Shown piece by piece: positions 1 through 8,756 of a DNA stretch of 64,000 bases (positions are counted from its first letter, which is position 1; every line of letters begins with the position of its first letter). The translations under genes were made by a program, and so were the position numbers. The stretch is from Aestuariimicrobium soli (lineage in GTDB: Bacteria; Actinomycetota; Actinomycetes; Propionibacteriales; Propionibacteriaceae). The stretch spans positions 1 through 64,000 of the forward strand of contig NZ_JBPJSQ010000010.1 in the NCBI RefSeq assembly GCF_051192575.1, given 5' to 3'. The notes under the pieces are model-generated. The model searched no databases. It saw only the letters and a list, made by a program, of their open reading frames with translations, and was not told where the DNA came from.

Positions 1-28
1 TCTTGGTTCCTGGGGGCGTTTTTTTTTT
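1..28 (+). terminator. 3' half of a possible intrinsic terminator, cut by the window edge
   Basis: A G-rich run (12-16) followed by CG and ten consecutive T residues (19-28) looks like the descending arm and U-tract of an intrinsic terminator whose 5' arm lies before the window. An alternative short inverted repeat CCTGGG (9-14) / CCCAGG (29-34) spans the T-tract. nusA often precedes ylxR-infB, so this could end an upstream gene. A homopolymer at a contig edge is the other explanation. Confidence 0.3.
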
Positions 29-153
29 CCCAGGGGGGAAAGGCCCCGCACCCGGGAAGCCGAAACGGATCGGTGGTGTCGTGTCACCGGTGGTCTCACC
101 TGCGATCCCCACCGGCGATCCGGGGTCGTGTCCGAGGGTGGAGGGTCCCTCGA

Positions 154-765
154 TCAGCGTCCAGGACGACCGCCGCCCTGGATGACGCCGGCGTTGTAGG
201 CCTTCACCACCGCGTCGGCCTCGGCCTGCGTGAGGGTGCCCGCCTTCACCGCGGCGTCGAGCTTCGTCTTCAGCGCGGTCAGACCTTCGGCCTTGTGGGC
301 GGCCTGCACCGCCTCGATGGCGGCCGTCACCTTCGCCTCGCTCACGCCCAGCTCCTTGGCCAGGGCCGTCACGAAGGCCTTCTGCTGGGCGGTGCGGGCG
401 GCCTCCCGATCGGCCTCGGTGGCGTCCTTGGACGGCTGGGTGCCCGAGTCGCGCACCGACTCCGACGCCGCCTTCACGGCCGCACTCACCTTCGACTCGT
501 CGAGGCCGAGCTGCTTGGCCAGGGCGGCGCTGTCGGCCCCGGCGAACCCGCCACCGTGACCGCCGCGCGGCCCCCCGGGGCGATCCGGCTTCGCGGTGTC
601 GGTGCCTGTCGTGGACGAACTCGTGGACGAACTCGAGGACGACGACGCCGACGGGGAAGCGGTGGTCGAGGGCGAGGGGTCGGCCATCGCGAACTGCGCG
701 GCCCCCAGTCCGAGACCGGCGGTGCCGATCAGGGCGGCCGCGGTGATGGTTGCACGCTTGTTCAT
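154..765 (-). CDS. Secreted helical-repeat protein of unknown function
   Basis: A 203-aa protein. The start at 765 is chosen because a signal peptide begins there (MNKRATITAAALIGTAGLGL, probable cleavage after AMA near residue 29) and GAAAGGTT lies just upstream. Residues about 30-60 are a Ser/Thr linker, followed by a Pro/Gly/His patch. The C-terminal half is helical and carries two copies of a LAKxLGxxExKVxAAxxA motif, then GTLTQAEADAVVKA and a Gly-rich tail. I infer export to the envelope or medium; I do not recognise the family. It is divergent from ylxR and separates the ylxR-infB block from whatever lies upstream, where nusA would usually be expected. Confidence 0.75.
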   Translation of the reverse strand: MNKRATITAAALIGTAGLGLGAAQFAMADPSPSTTASPSASSSSSSSTSSSTTGTDTAKPDRPGGPRGGHGGGFAGADSAALAKQLGLDESKVSAAVKAASESVRDSGTQPSKDATEADREAARTAQQKAFVTALAKELGVSEAKVTAAIEAVQAAHKAEGLTALKTKLDAAVKAGTLTQAEADAVVKAYNAGVIQGGGRPGR

Positions 766-925
766 GGTGCTGAACCTTTCGTGTCTGCTCTGAGGCACGC
801 CGCCGGTGGATCCGACGACGTCACCCATCGATCGATGTTGTTGCTGGGATGGGCATGGTCCATGGGAACCCGGCTGGCTGGGTCGGGGGTGTCAGGGGAC
901 TGTCAGCAGGCTGTGCATCGGGCGA

Positions 926-931
926 TACGCT
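926..931 (+). promoter_or_regulatory. -10 element of ylxR, leaderless type
   Basis: TACGCT ends 6 nt before the GTG at 938, placing the transcription start on or next to the start codon. No Shine-Dalgarno sequence is present. Confidence 0.5.
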
Positions 932-937
932 CACAGG

Positions 938-1210
938 GTGAGCACCGCGAACGAGCCGATCCGCACCTGCGTGGGCTGCCGTCGCACCGCGCCGCAGCGC
1001 GAGCTGACCAGGTTTGTCGTGGTCGACGGGCGCGTCGTCCCCGATCCGGCTCGGCGACTCCCCGGACGAGGCAGCTGGCTGCACTCCGATCCGGCCTGCC
1101 TCGCCCTCGCCGTCAAGCGCGGGGCCTTCGCCCGCAGTCAGCGTCGGGCCGCGGATGCGACCGGGCTGGTGCTGCCGGCACAGGACGCCCCGGGAGCGGG
1201 AACCGGTTAG
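938..1210 (+). CDS. ylxR: YlxR/RnpM-family RNA-binding protein
   Basis: A 90-aa protein of the DUF448/YlxR family, the small nucleic-acid-binding protein usually encoded between nusA and infB (in Bacillus reported to modulate RNase P). The family signature PIRTCVGCRR is at residues 7-16, followed by RFVVVDGRVVPDP and the GRGSWLH segment. The GTG at 938 is preferred because the conserved domain begins immediately afterwards and a -10 element sits 6 nt upstream; the longer in-frame start at 806 would add an unconserved Cys/Trp-rich stretch. Its position before infB matches the usual actinobacterial order, but nusA is not directly upstream here. Confidence 0.9.
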   Translation: MSTANEPIRTCVGCRRTAPQRELTRFVVVDGRVVPDPARRLPGRGSWLHSDPACLALAVKRGAFARSQRRAADATGLVLPAQDAPGAGTG

Positions 1211-1414
1211 CGTCCCCGGTGCCAACTGGCTAGACTTGAGTCCGCGTGTCCGCTCGAACCTCGAGCGTGACCTTCCTTCCGCGCCTCCGCCGCAAGCGGG
1301 TGCCGCACTTCGGAAAGTGGGCTGACGCTCATGACCACTCGATGAGTACTCACCAATGAGCAAGCACGACAACTAGAGGTTCGGCCGAGTCGCGACCGGA
1401 CCTGAAGGAGACAA

Positions 1415-4400
1415 GTGGCAAAGGTCCGCGTCTATGAGCTCGCCAAGGAGCTCGGACTCGAAAGCAAAGACGTTCTGTCGAAGCTGAATGACATGGGCGA
1501 GTTCGTCCGGTCGGCTTCGTCGACGATTGAACCGCCTGTGGTGCGCAAGCTGCGCGAGCAGGCCAAGTCCGGTGGCGGTGCCGCCGGTGACAAGCCGGCC
1601 GCCGACAGGCCCGCGGGTGGAGCACCGAAGCCCGGTGCAGCCCCCAAGCCGGCCGCTCGGCAGGAGACCGCGCGGACGACCTCGTCCCCGGCTCCGCAGG
1701 CAGCCCAGGAGCGCAGCCAGGCGCCTCGTCCGGGCACGGCAGCGCCGCGCCCCAGTGATGCCTCCGGCCAGGGTGCGGCAAACCAGAACGCCGCCGGAAC
1801 CCAGAACAGCGGCGGAACCCAGAACAGCGGCGGAAACCAGCCCGGCTCCGGGCAGAACTCCGCGCCGGCTGGCCCTTCGGCACGCCCCGGTCAGGCCTCC
1901 TCGGCTCAGGGTCACTCGGCTCAGGGTCCCTCGGGTCAGCCAGGTCAGGCGCGTCCGTCGTCCGGCCCCCGCCCCGGTGCTCCTCGCCCCGGTCAGTCCG
2001 CCGCCGGCTCGGCTCCGCGCCCCGGTGGTCAGGCCCCCGCGGGCGCCCGCCCCGGCTCCCCGCGTCCGGGCCAGCCCGGCGCTCGTCCGGGTGCCCCCCG
2101 TCCGGGTGGCTCCGGTGGTCTGCCCTCCGGCCAGCCCGGTGCGCGCCGCACGACGGGCACACCCCGTCCCGGCAACAACCCGTTCGCCCCGTCGCAGGGC
2201 ATGGGCACGGCCCGTCGTCGCCCCGAGGGCGCCCCTGCCCAGGGTCGTCCCGGTCAGGTGAGCCGTGAGGGTCGCCCCGCAGGCAGCCCGACCGGCATGC
2301 CTCGCCCCGGTGGCACCGGTGGTGTGCCCGGCATGCCCCGCCCCAACCCGGCGATGATGCCCAAGCAGCAGTCCAACCAGGTCGGCGCTCCGGCTCGTCC
2401 CGGCGGCCGTGGCCCCGGTGGCCCCCGTCGCGGTGGCCCCGGTGGTGGCCCCGGTCGCGGTCCCGGTGCCGGAGGCTTCGGCCCCGGCGCGGGTGCGCCC
2501 GCCGGCGGCGGTCGCGGTGGTCGCGGCGGTCGCGGTGGCTCCGGCACCCAGGGTGCCTTCGGTCGCGGCGGCGCCGGTGGTCGTCGTGGACGCAAGTCGA
2601 AGAAGCAGCGCAGGCAAGAGTTCGACCAGATGGAGGCGCCGCTGATCGGTGGCGTGCGCGTCAAGCAGGGTGACGGCTCGACCGTTCGCCTGCGCCGTGG
2701 CGCTTCGCTGACCGACCTCGCCGAGAAGATCGGTGTGGAGCCGGCATCGCTGGTGCAGGTGCTGTTCAACCTGGGCGAGATGGTGACCGCCACCCAGTCG
2801 GTCTCGGACGAGACCCTTGAGGTGCTCGGCGCCGAGTTGAACTACTCGATCCAGGTCGTCTCGCCCGAGGACGAGGACCGCGAGCTGCTCGAGAGCTTCG
2901 ACCTCGAGTTCGGTGAGGACGAGGGCGACGAGTCTGATCTGGCCCCGCGCCCGCCGGCCGTCACCGTCATGGGTCACGTCGACCACGGCAAGACGCGCCT
3001 GCTGGACGCGCTGCGCAAGACCAATGTGGTCGCGGGCGAGGCCGGTGGCATCACCCAGGCGATCGGCGCCTACCAGGTCGAGACCGAGGTCGACGACCTG
3101 GAGCGCAAGATCACCTTCATCGACACCCCCGGTCACGAGGCGTTCACCGCCATGCGTGCCCGTGGTGCGAAGGCGACTGACATCGCGGTGCTCGTGGTGG
3201 CGGCCGACGACGGTGTGATGCCGCAGACGATCGAGGCGCTGAACCACGCCAAGGCGGCCGACGTGCCCGTCGTGGTGGCGGTCAACAAGATCGACAAGCC
3301 GACGGCCGATCCCGACAAGGTGCGCGGACAGCTCACCGAGTTCGGGCTGGTGCCCGAGGAGTACGGCGGCGACACCATGTTCGTCAACGTCTCCGCGGTC
3401 TCCGGTGAGGGTCTCGACCAGCTGCTCGAGGCCATCGTGCTGACCGCCGACGCCGCCCTCGACCTGCGCGCCAACCCCGACATGCCCGCCCAGGGTGTGG
3501 CCATCGAGGCCCACCTCGACAAGGGTCGTGGTGCCGTGGCGACCGTGCTCATCCAGCGCGGAACCCTGCGGATCGGTGACTCGATCGTGGCCGGTTCGGC
3601 CCACGGTCGCGTGCGTGCCCTGATCAACGACCGGGGCGAGACCGTCGACGAGGCTCCGCCCTCGATGCCGGTGCAGGTGCTGGGTCTGACCAGCGTGCCC
3701 GGTGCCGGCGACAACTTCCTGGTTGTCGAGGACGATCGCATGGCCCGCCAGATCGCCGACAAGCGTGAGGCGCGCATGCGTGCCGCCGCGCAGGCCGCCG
3801 GTTCGCGTCGCAAGACCCTCGACCAGCTGTTCGAGCAGCTCGAAAAGGGCGAGACGCAGGAGCTGCTGCTCATCCTCAAGGGCGACGGCGCTGGTTCGGT
3901 CGAGGCGTTGGAGGACGCCCTGTCGAAGATCGACGTCGGCGACGAGGTGTCGCTGCGGGTCATCGACCGCGGTGTCGGTGCCATCACCGAGACCAACGTC
4001 TCGCTGGCCGCGGCCTCGAAGGCCGTCATCATCGGCTTCAACGTGCGGCCCACCCCGCACGCCACGCAGATGGCGGACCGCGAGAACGTCGACATTCGCT
4101 ACTACTCGGTCATCTACTCCGCGATCGACGAGATCGAGGCTGCTCTCAAGGGCATGCTCAAGCCGATCTACGAGGAGAAGACCCTGGGACAGGCGGAGAT
4201 TCGCGAGATCTTCCGGTCGTCGAAGTTCGGCACCATCGCCGGCTGCATGGTGCTCTCGGGCCTCATGCGTCGCAATGCGAAGGCTCGCCTGCTGCGCGAC
4301 GGAGTCGTGCTGGCCGACACCTCGATCGCGTCGCTGCGGCGCGAGAAGGACGACGCCACCGAGGTGCGCGAGGGTTACGAGTGTGGTCTCACGCTCGGCA

Positions 4401-4468
4401 ACTACACCGACATCAAGCAGGGCGACATCATCGAGACCTACGAGATGGTCGAGAAGCCCCGCGACTGA
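1415..4468 (+). CDS. infB: Translation initiation factor IF-2
   Basis: A 1017-aa GTPase that places initiator tRNA on the 30S subunit and promotes subunit joining. An IF2-N domain at residues 1-50 is followed by a very long Pro/Gly/Ala/Arg linker (about 50-400, including tandem TQNSGG repeats), a second IF2-N region, then the G domain: G1 GHVDHGKT at 520-527, G3 DTPGHEAF from 570, G4 NKID from 624 and G5 SAVSGEG. Beta-barrel and C-terminal domains follow. GTG start with AAGGAGA upstream. The length fits actinobacterial IF-2, which has an extended linker. The switch I segment reads GITQAIGAY; the E. coli equivalent, from memory, is GITQHIGAY. Confidence 0.97.
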   Translation: MAKVRVYELAKELGLESKDVLSKLNDMGEFVRSASSTIEPPVVRKLREQAKSGGGAAGDKPAADRPAGGAPKPGAAPKPAARQETARTTSSPAPQAAQERSQAPRPGTAAPRPSDASGQGAANQNAAGTQNSGGTQNSGGNQPGSGQNSAPAGPSARPGQASSAQGHSAQGPSGQPGQARPSSGPRPGAPRPGQSAAGSAPRPGGQAPAGARPGSPRPGQPGARPGAPRPGGSGGLPSGQPGARRTTGTPRPGNNPFAPSQGMGTARRRPEGAPAQGRPGQVSREGRPAGSPTGMPRPGGTGGVPGMPRPNPAMMPKQQSNQVGAPARPGGRGPGGPRRGGPGGGPGRGPGAGGFGPGAGAPAGGGRGGRGGRGGSGTQGAFGRGGAGGRRGRKSKKQRRQEFDQMEAPLIGGVRVKQGDGSTVRLRRGASLTDLAEKIGVEPASLVQVLFNLGEMVTATQSVSDETLEVLGAELNYSIQVVSPEDEDRELLESFDLEFGEDEGDESDLAPRPPAVTVMGHVDHGKTRLLDALRKTNVVAGEAGGITQAIGAYQVETEVDDLERKITFIDTPGHEAFTAMRARGAKATDIAVLVVAADDGVMPQTIEALNHAKAADVPVVVAVNKIDKPTADPDKVRGQLTEFGLVPEEYGGDTMFVNVSAVSGEGLDQLLEAIVLTADAALDLRANPDMPAQGVAIEAHLDKGRGAVATVLIQRGTLRIGDSIVAGSAHGRVRALINDRGETVDEAPPSMPVQVLGLTSVPGAGDNFLVVEDDRMARQIADKREARMRAAAQAAGSRRKTLDQLFEQLEKGETQELLLILKGDGAGSVEALEDALSKIDVGDEVSLRVIDRGVGAITETNVSLAAASKAVIIGFNVRPTPHATQMADRENVDIRYYSVIYSAIDEIEAALKGMLKPIYEEKTLGQAEIREIFRSSKFGTIAGCMVLSGLMRRNAKARLLRDGVVLADTSIASLRREKDDATEVREGYECGLTLGNYTDIKQGDIIETYEMVEKPRD

Positions 4469-4489
4469 CCTCGCGACACACCATTCACC

Positions 4490-4525
4490 GGCAGCGGCGG
4501 AGCGCACCAGCGCTCCGCCGTTGCC
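4490..4525 (+). terminator. Hairpin between infB and rbfA
   Basis: A 16-bp stem with one mismatch, built around GGCGGAGCGC and its complement, with a 4-nt ACCA loop and no T-tract. It could terminate or attenuate transcription, or protect the infB 3' end. Confidence 0.5.
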
Positions 4526-4546
4526 ACCCTCACGAAGGGACATCCC

Positions 4547-5041
4547 ATGAGCAACCCCCGCGTGGCCAAGCTGGCCGACCAGATCAAGGTGGTCGTCGCC
4601 GAAACCCTGGAGCGCCGCATCAAGGACCCCCGTCTCGGGTTCCTGACCGTCACCGACGTGCGCCTCACGGGCGACAGCCGTGACGCCTCGATCTTCTACA
4701 CCGTCTACGGGTCGGACGAGGAGCGTGCCGGGACCGCCGCCGCCCTCGAGTCGGCCAAGGGGCTGCTGCGCTCGACCGTGGGCAAGCGTCTCGGGCTGCG
4801 GTTCGCCCCCACCCTGACCTTCCACCTCGACGCCACCGAGGAGCAGGCCCGCTCCATCGAAGACCTGCTGGCCCGCGCCAAGCAGCGCGACGCCGAGTTG
4901 GCCGAGCAGGCCGCCTCCGCCGCGTACGCCGGTGACGCCGATCCCTACCGTCACGACGACGAGGACGAGGACCTGGACGAGGACGACGACCTGGACGGGG
5001 ACGACCTGGACGACGAGGCGGACGAGACCCCGACCCGATGA
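4547..5041 (+). CDS. rbfA: 30S ribosome-binding factor A
   Basis: A 164-aa protein that binds the pre-30S subunit and assists maturation of the 16S rRNA 5' end. The KH-like core (residues 1-115) shows RVAKLADQIKVVVAETLERR at the N-terminus and DPRLGFLTVTDVRL. The tail (about 125-164) is extremely acidic (repeated DEDED/DDLDGDD) and is an addition beyond the usual core of about 120 residues. GAAGGGA precedes the ATG. Its stop overlaps the truB start as ATGA, so the two are probably translationally coupled. Confidence 0.95.
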   Translation: MSNPRVAKLADQIKVVVAETLERRIKDPRLGFLTVTDVRLTGDSRDASIFYTVYGSDEERAGTAAALESAKGLLRSTVGKRLGLRFAPTLTFHLDATEEQARSIEDLLARAKQRDAELAEQAASAAYAGDADPYRHDDEDEDLDEDDDLDGDDLDDEADETPTR

Positions 5042-5940
5042 GCGGGGAGGTCTCGTCCGGCATCGTGCTGGTCGACAAACCGCAGGGCTGGACGTCCCAC
5101 CAGGCGGTGGGGCGGATGCGGCGGCTGCTGGGCACCCGCAAGGTCGGGCACGCCGGCACCCTCGACCCGATGGCGACCGGGCTGCTGATCATCGGCGTCA
5201 ACCGGGCCACCCGACTGCTCGGGCACCTCGCCGGGCACGACAAGACCTATCTGGCCACCATTCGCCTGGGTCAGTCGTCCACCACGGACGACGCCGAGGG
5301 CGAGCTCTCGTCCGTTGTCGACGCCTCGGGGGTGACCGACGCCGCCGTTGAGGCCGGGATGCAGCGCCTGCGCGGCGCGATCGAGCAGGTGCCCTCCAGC
5401 GTGTCGGCCATCAAGGTGAACGGGCAGCGCGCCTATGCGTTGGTGCGCGGTGGCCAGGAGGTGGCCCTGCGGGCGCGTCCGGTCACCGTCAGCCGGTTCG
5501 ACGTGCTGGCCCGCCGGGTCGTGGGGCAGTGGTGCGACCTCGACGTGGTGGTCGACTGCTCGTCGGGCACCTACATTCGGGCGCTGGCCCGCGACCTGGG
5601 GGCCGACCTGGGCGTTGGTGGCCACCTGACCGCGCTGCGCCGCACCCGCATCGGCGGCTTCGAGCTGCCGGACGGTTCAGACACGGGCGCCAGCGTCGAC
5701 CTGACCGGCGAGTCGGTACCGACTCTGATGGAGATGGGTGAGGTCGGACGAACCGCCTTCGCCCACGTCGACCTCACTGCCGAACAGGCCACCGACGTGC
5801 GTTTCGGACGAGCCCTGCGGCTCGAGCTGACCACGTCGCCCACGGCACTGATCGACCCCGACGGTGACCTGCTGGCGCTGCACGAACCCGACCCCGAACG
5901 CCACGGGTGGACGAAGCCCGTCGCGGTGCTGGTGGGCTGA
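5038..5940 (+). CDS. truB: tRNA pseudouridine(55) synthase
   Basis: A 300-aa enzyme that isomerises U55 of the tRNA T-loop to pseudouridine. It opens with the family signature GIVLVDKPQGWTSHQAV, and the catalytic aspartate is D43 in GHAGTLDPMATG. KTYLATIRLG and the C-terminal PUA-like segment follow. It overlaps rbfA by 4 nt, completing the infB-rbfA-truB ribosome/tRNA block. It ends 21 bp from the convergent azlD. Confidence 0.96.
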   Translation: MSGEVSSGIVLVDKPQGWTSHQAVGRMRRLLGTRKVGHAGTLDPMATGLLIIGVNRATRLLGHLAGHDKTYLATIRLGQSSTTDDAEGELSSVVDASGVTDAAVEAGMQRLRGAIEQVPSSVSAIKVNGQRAYALVRGGQEVALRARPVTVSRFDVLARRVVGQWCDLDVVVDCSSGTYIRALARDLGADLGVGGHLTALRRTRIGGFELPDGSDTGASVDLTGESVPTLMEMGEVGRTAFAHVDLTAEQATDVRFGRALRLELTTSPTALIDPDGDLLALHEPDPERHGWTKPVAVLVG

Positions 5941-5961
5941 CGCGGGTGGTCTGAGGCGAAC

Positions 5962-6273
5962 TCAGGGCAGGCCGAGCAGGCGCGCTCCGGCGCAGGCCGC
6001 CGTGGCCAGCACGACGACCACCAGGAAGGGTGCGCGCAGCAGCAGTGCGACGACGCCCACCGCCAACGCGACCAGTCGGGCGTCCAGCACCAGCGAGGTG
6101 CCCGAGGTGGCCGTGTTGAGGGCGATCAGGCTGGCCAGCAGGCCGACGGTCATGCCGGTCATCACCGACGTGGTGCGCGGACCCTCCAACGTCTGGTGGG
6201 GCACCAGATGCCCGACGAACTTGGTCAGGTAGGCGACCAGACAGGCCAGCAGGATCCATCCCCACCAGGTCAC
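5962..6273 (-). CDS. azlD: Branched-chain amino acid exporter, small subunit (AzlD family)
   Basis: A 103-aa, almost wholly hydrophobic protein with about four membrane segments, of the AzlD type that partners the larger AzlC to export branched-chain amino acids or analogues. GTG start at 6273 overlaps the azlC stop as GTGA, as is usual for this pair. The sequence begins with a Trp-rich first helix and contains GHLVPHQTLEGPRTTSVM, matching the family topology. The substrate is inferred from the family. Confidence 0.85.
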   Translation of the reverse strand: MTWWGWILLACLVAYLTKFVGHLVPHQTLEGPRTTSVMTGMTVGLLASLIALNTATSGTSLVLDARLVALAVGVVALLLRAPFLVVVVLATAACAGARLLGLP

Positions 6274-6971
6274 GACGACACCTCCTGCTCATCGGAGAGA
6301 CCTGCAGGCTTGGCGCTGACCCGCCCCGGGCGCACCCAAGACACGACGCCCGCGACGGCCGCCGCCACCAGCAACGGCACCCCGACCGGGAGTACGGGTA
6401 CCAGCAGCAAGGTCACCACCGCCGAGGCGATGGCGATGGCCACCGCCTGACGCTGGCGCAGCCGTGGCCACAACAGGCCCATGAAGGCGGCGACCGCGGC
6501 CCCGTCGAGGCCCCAGCGCTTCGGATCGAGGGCCTCACCGAGCAGGGCGCCGACCAGGGTCATGGTCGTCCAACCCACCCAGATTCCGAGGCCCGCGGTC
6601 CAGAACCCGCGGCGCTGCTCGGCCGGGGTGTCCTGGCCCAGTGCGGTGGCCGTCGACTCGTCGATGGTGACGTGGGCCGCCAACGGACGAAGCTTCGCCG
6701 GGAAGCGCAGGAGCGCGTTCATCTCGGCTCCGTAGACGGCATTGCGCAGGCCGAGCAGGGCGGCAGCGCCGAGGGCGGTGGGCCCGCCGCCCGCCATCGC
6801 CCCCACGAAGGCGAACTGCGATCCGCCGGTGAACATCACGGCACTCAGCACCAGGGCCTGCAGCACCGAGAGTCCCGAGGCGGTCGCGAGCGCGCCGAAC
6901 GAGATGCCGTACAGCGAGACGGCGAGGGTGATGCCGAGTCCGGCGCGGACTGCCGGGGTGAGGCGTGACAT
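6270..6971 (-). CDS. azlC: Branched-chain amino acid exporter, large subunit (AzlC family)
   Basis: A 233-aa integral membrane protein of the AzlC/YgaZ family. The core motifs are present: GISFGALATASGLS, the MFTGGSQFAFVGAM segment and LLGLRNAVYGAEM. It forms a two-gene operon with azlD by a 4-nt overlap. TAGAGT on the minus strand sits 9 nt before its ATG, and its promoter region is shared with the divergent ribF across about 36 bp. Confidence 0.88.
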   Translation of the reverse strand: MSRLTPAVRAGLGITLAVSLYGISFGALATASGLSVLQALVLSAVMFTGGSQFAFVGAMAGGGPTALGAAALLGLRNAVYGAEMNALLRFPAKLRPLAAHVTIDESTATALGQDTPAEQRRGFWTAGLGIWVGWTTMTLVGALLGEALDPKRWGLDGAAVAAFMGLLWPRLRQRQAVAIAIASAVVTLLLVPVLPVGVPLLVAAAVAGVVSWVRPGRVSAKPAGLSDEQEVSS

Positions 6972-6980
6972 GGCTCGTCC

Positions 6981-7000
6981 ACTCTAGGGGTGTCTAGACT
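6981..7000. promoter_or_regulatory. Compact divergent promoters, azlC / ribF
   Basis: On the minus strand TAGAGT (6981-6986) lies 9 nt before the azlC ATG. On the plus strand TAGACT (6995-7000) lies 7 nt before the ribF GTG at 7008. The two -10 elements are 8 bp apart, so the polymerase footprints must overlap. Confidence 0.5.
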
Positions 7001-7007
7001 CGTGGCC

Positions 7008-7952
7008 GTGCAGATTCCAGCCGGTCAGGCGACCATCGAGCGACCCCGCACCGTGGTGGTCATCGGCAACTTCGACGGCGTGCACCGTGGGCACCGTGAA
7101 CTGCTCGCGCACGCCCAGGCGCAGGAACCCGATCTGCGGCTGGTGGCGGTCACGTTCTGGCCCCACCCGCAGGCCGTGATTCGTCCGGGTTCCGAGCCGG
7201 AACTGTTGATGGGCCTCGACGATCGGATCCGCCTGCTGAAGCAGGCCGGGGCGTCGGAGGTGCGGGTGGTCTCGTTCACCCGCGACGTCATGGGGTGGTC
7301 GCCCGAACAGTTCGTCGACAACGTGCTGGAGCCGCTCAACCCGGCCGTGGTGGTGGTGGGCACCAACTTCACCTTCGGCACCCGGGCCTCGGGAACCGTG
7401 CAGACCCTGGCCGATCTGGGGCGCCGCGAGGGCGGCTGCGGGTTCCGGGTGGTGCCCCTGACGCTCGTCGAGACCGATGCCCAGGTGACCTGTTCGACCA
7501 CGATTCGCGACGCCATTGCCGTCGGCGACGTCGAGGCGGCCGGTGACCATCTCGGACGACCCCACCGCTACGTCGGCACCGTGGTGATGGGGCACCAGCG
7601 TGGTCGTGAACTCGGCTTTCCGACGGCCAACCTGCCGGTGCAGGCGGGTCATCTGGCGCCCGCTGACGGGGTCTACGCCGGCTGGTTGACCCGACTGGAC
7701 GAGCCCGACGCCCCGCGCCTGCCGGCCGCCATCTCGGTGGGCACCAACCCCACCTTCGACGACGTGCCCGACCGGGTGGTGGAGGCCTACGTGCTCGACC
7801 GCACCGACCTGGAGTTGTACGGGGTGCGGGTGGCCGTGGAGTTCGTGGCCAGGCTGCGCGGGAACGTGAAGTTCACCGGGCTGGAGGCATTGATCGAACA
7901 GATCGGTGCCGATGTGGAGCAGGCGCGCGGGGTGCTCGGGCTCTCGTCCTGA
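7008..7952 (+). CDS. ribF: Bifunctional riboflavin kinase / FAD synthetase
   Basis: A 314-aa cytoplasmic enzyme converting riboflavin to FMN and FMN to FAD. The N-terminal nucleotidyltransferase domain shows VVVIGNFDGVHRGHRELL (the HxGH-type motif) and the SSTTIRD-like segment CSTTIRDAI. The C-terminal flavokinase domain contains GHQRGRELGFPTANL and PADGVYAGW. Three in-frame GTG codons (6990, 7002, 7008) are possible. I choose 7008 because TAGACT is placed 7 nt upstream for leaderless initiation and the conserved domain begins shortly after. Another riboflavin-linked gene, a ribM-like transporter under an FMN riboswitch, lies at the far end of the window. Confidence 0.95.
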   Translation: MQIPAGQATIERPRTVVVIGNFDGVHRGHRELLAHAQAQEPDLRLVAVTFWPHPQAVIRPGSEPELLMGLDDRIRLLKQAGASEVRVVSFTRDVMGWSPEQFVDNVLEPLNPAVVVVGTNFTFGTRASGTVQTLADLGRREGGCGFRVVPLTLVETDAQVTCSTTIRDAIAVGDVEAAGDHLGRPHRYVGTVVMGHQRGRELGFPTANLPVQAGHLAPADGVYAGWLTRLDEPDAPRLPAAISVGTNPTFDDVPDRVVEAYVLDRTDLELYGVRVAVEFVARLRGNVKFTGLEALIEQIGADVEQARGVLGLSS

Positions 7953-7996
7953 GGACTGGGCCGCTGGCCAGCGCGTCGTGCCTCGGGCGGCGTACG

Positions 7997-8485
7997 TCAG
8001 CGGATCGTCAGCGACTTGCGGTAGACGGCGTAGTAGTTGCTCACCTGGCTGGGGTGGGAGACCTGCTCGGCATCGGGATCCTCCACGAACTTGTGGTCGC
8101 CGGTCGCCGAGTAGCCCAGATCGATGGCCAGCGGGATCGCCTTCTCGTTGTTCGGGTCGATGGCCATGAAGCAGGCGACGTGACCCTTGGCGCGGGCCTC
8201 GTCCTCGAGGAACCCGGTGAGCTTGTAGCCCAGACCCATGCGCCGGAAACCGGGCTGCACCCACAGCAGCTTGACCTCGGGCTGCAGGTCGGACTCGCGC
8301 AGGTCGAGCACTCCGGATCCCTGCACCACGTCATCGACCAGGGCAACGGCGAAAATCGCATCGCCAGCCACCTGACCGGCGAACACGTCCTCGGTGAGCG
8401 CCAGCTCGGGACGGGTCTCCATCGCCTTCAGCGCATCGAGGTCGGCCTCGGTGACGGCGCGGATGAGGATCGTGGGGTCGGCCAT
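7997..8485 (-). CDS. GNAT-family N-acetyltransferase
   Basis: A 162-aa protein with the GNAT fold. The acetyl-CoA-binding motif A is VQPGFRRMGLGYKL (R-x-x-G-x-G type) at about residues 96-109, preceded by a strand carrying the VKLLWV segment. The ATG is supported by AGAAGGAG just upstream on the minus strand. It converges with ribF; the short gap contains a 12-bp perfect palindrome CGCTGGCCAGCG (7962-7973). Substrate unknown. Confidence 0.85.
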   Translation of the reverse strand: MADPTILIRAVTEADLDALKAMETRPELALTEDVFAGQVAGDAIFAVALVDDVVQGSGVLDLRESDLQPEVKLLWVQPGFRRMGLGYKLTGFLEDEARAKGHVACFMAIDPNNEKAIPLAIDLGYSATGDHKFVEDPDAEQVSHPSQVSNYYAVYRKSLTIR

Positions 8486-8662
8486 GGATGCTCCTTCTGG
8501 GTCGTGGGGCGGGCTGGGCCCCCTCAGTCAATCACGGGCGGTTGATCAGCGGGAGGGGGTCATGGCAAAGCATGGGGAAGCTCACAGCATCCTCCAAGGT
8601 TCGAAGGTTCGCCGGAGGGAGCTCGTCGACGGGAGCATTTCGTCTGGGACGGGTTCAGCGGG

Positions 8663-8668
8663 TAGTGT
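8663..8668 (+). promoter_or_regulatory. Probable -10 of the rpsO promoter
   Basis: TAGTGT lies in the 271-bp gap before rpsO. The same hexamer serves as the -10 of the yceD promoter at 20779. The -35 is weak (TTCGTC at 18 bp). I see nothing else definite in this gap. Confidence 0.35.
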
Positions 8669-8756
8669 TGTCCCTCGGCGTGGAACGCCCGCGGATCGAG
8701 AGAGTCGCCCAACCGGGAACGACACCGCGCATCGGACGGAAGGAGAGCACCACCAG

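Noticed and set aside
3..185. Short ORF at the window's left edge
   Set aside because: It runs through the T-tract and G-rich run of a probable terminator and has no ribosome site or homologous motif.
806..937. Upstream in-frame start for ylxR at 806
   Set aside because: The extra residues are Cys/Trp-rich and unlike the family; the GTG at 938 with a -10 six bases before it is consistent with other genes here.
1373..4954. 1193-codon open frame on the minus strand opposite infB and rbfA
   Set aside because: It mirrors the codon bias of infB; the sequence is low-complexity Leu/Gly/Val/Ala/Thr with no domain. Antisense frames stay open in G+C-rich genes.
8541..8756. An N-terminal extension of rpsO starting near 8563
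   Set aside because: S15 is a compact protein beginning at the ATG with the good ribosome site at 8757; the upstream in-frame sequence is low-complexity.
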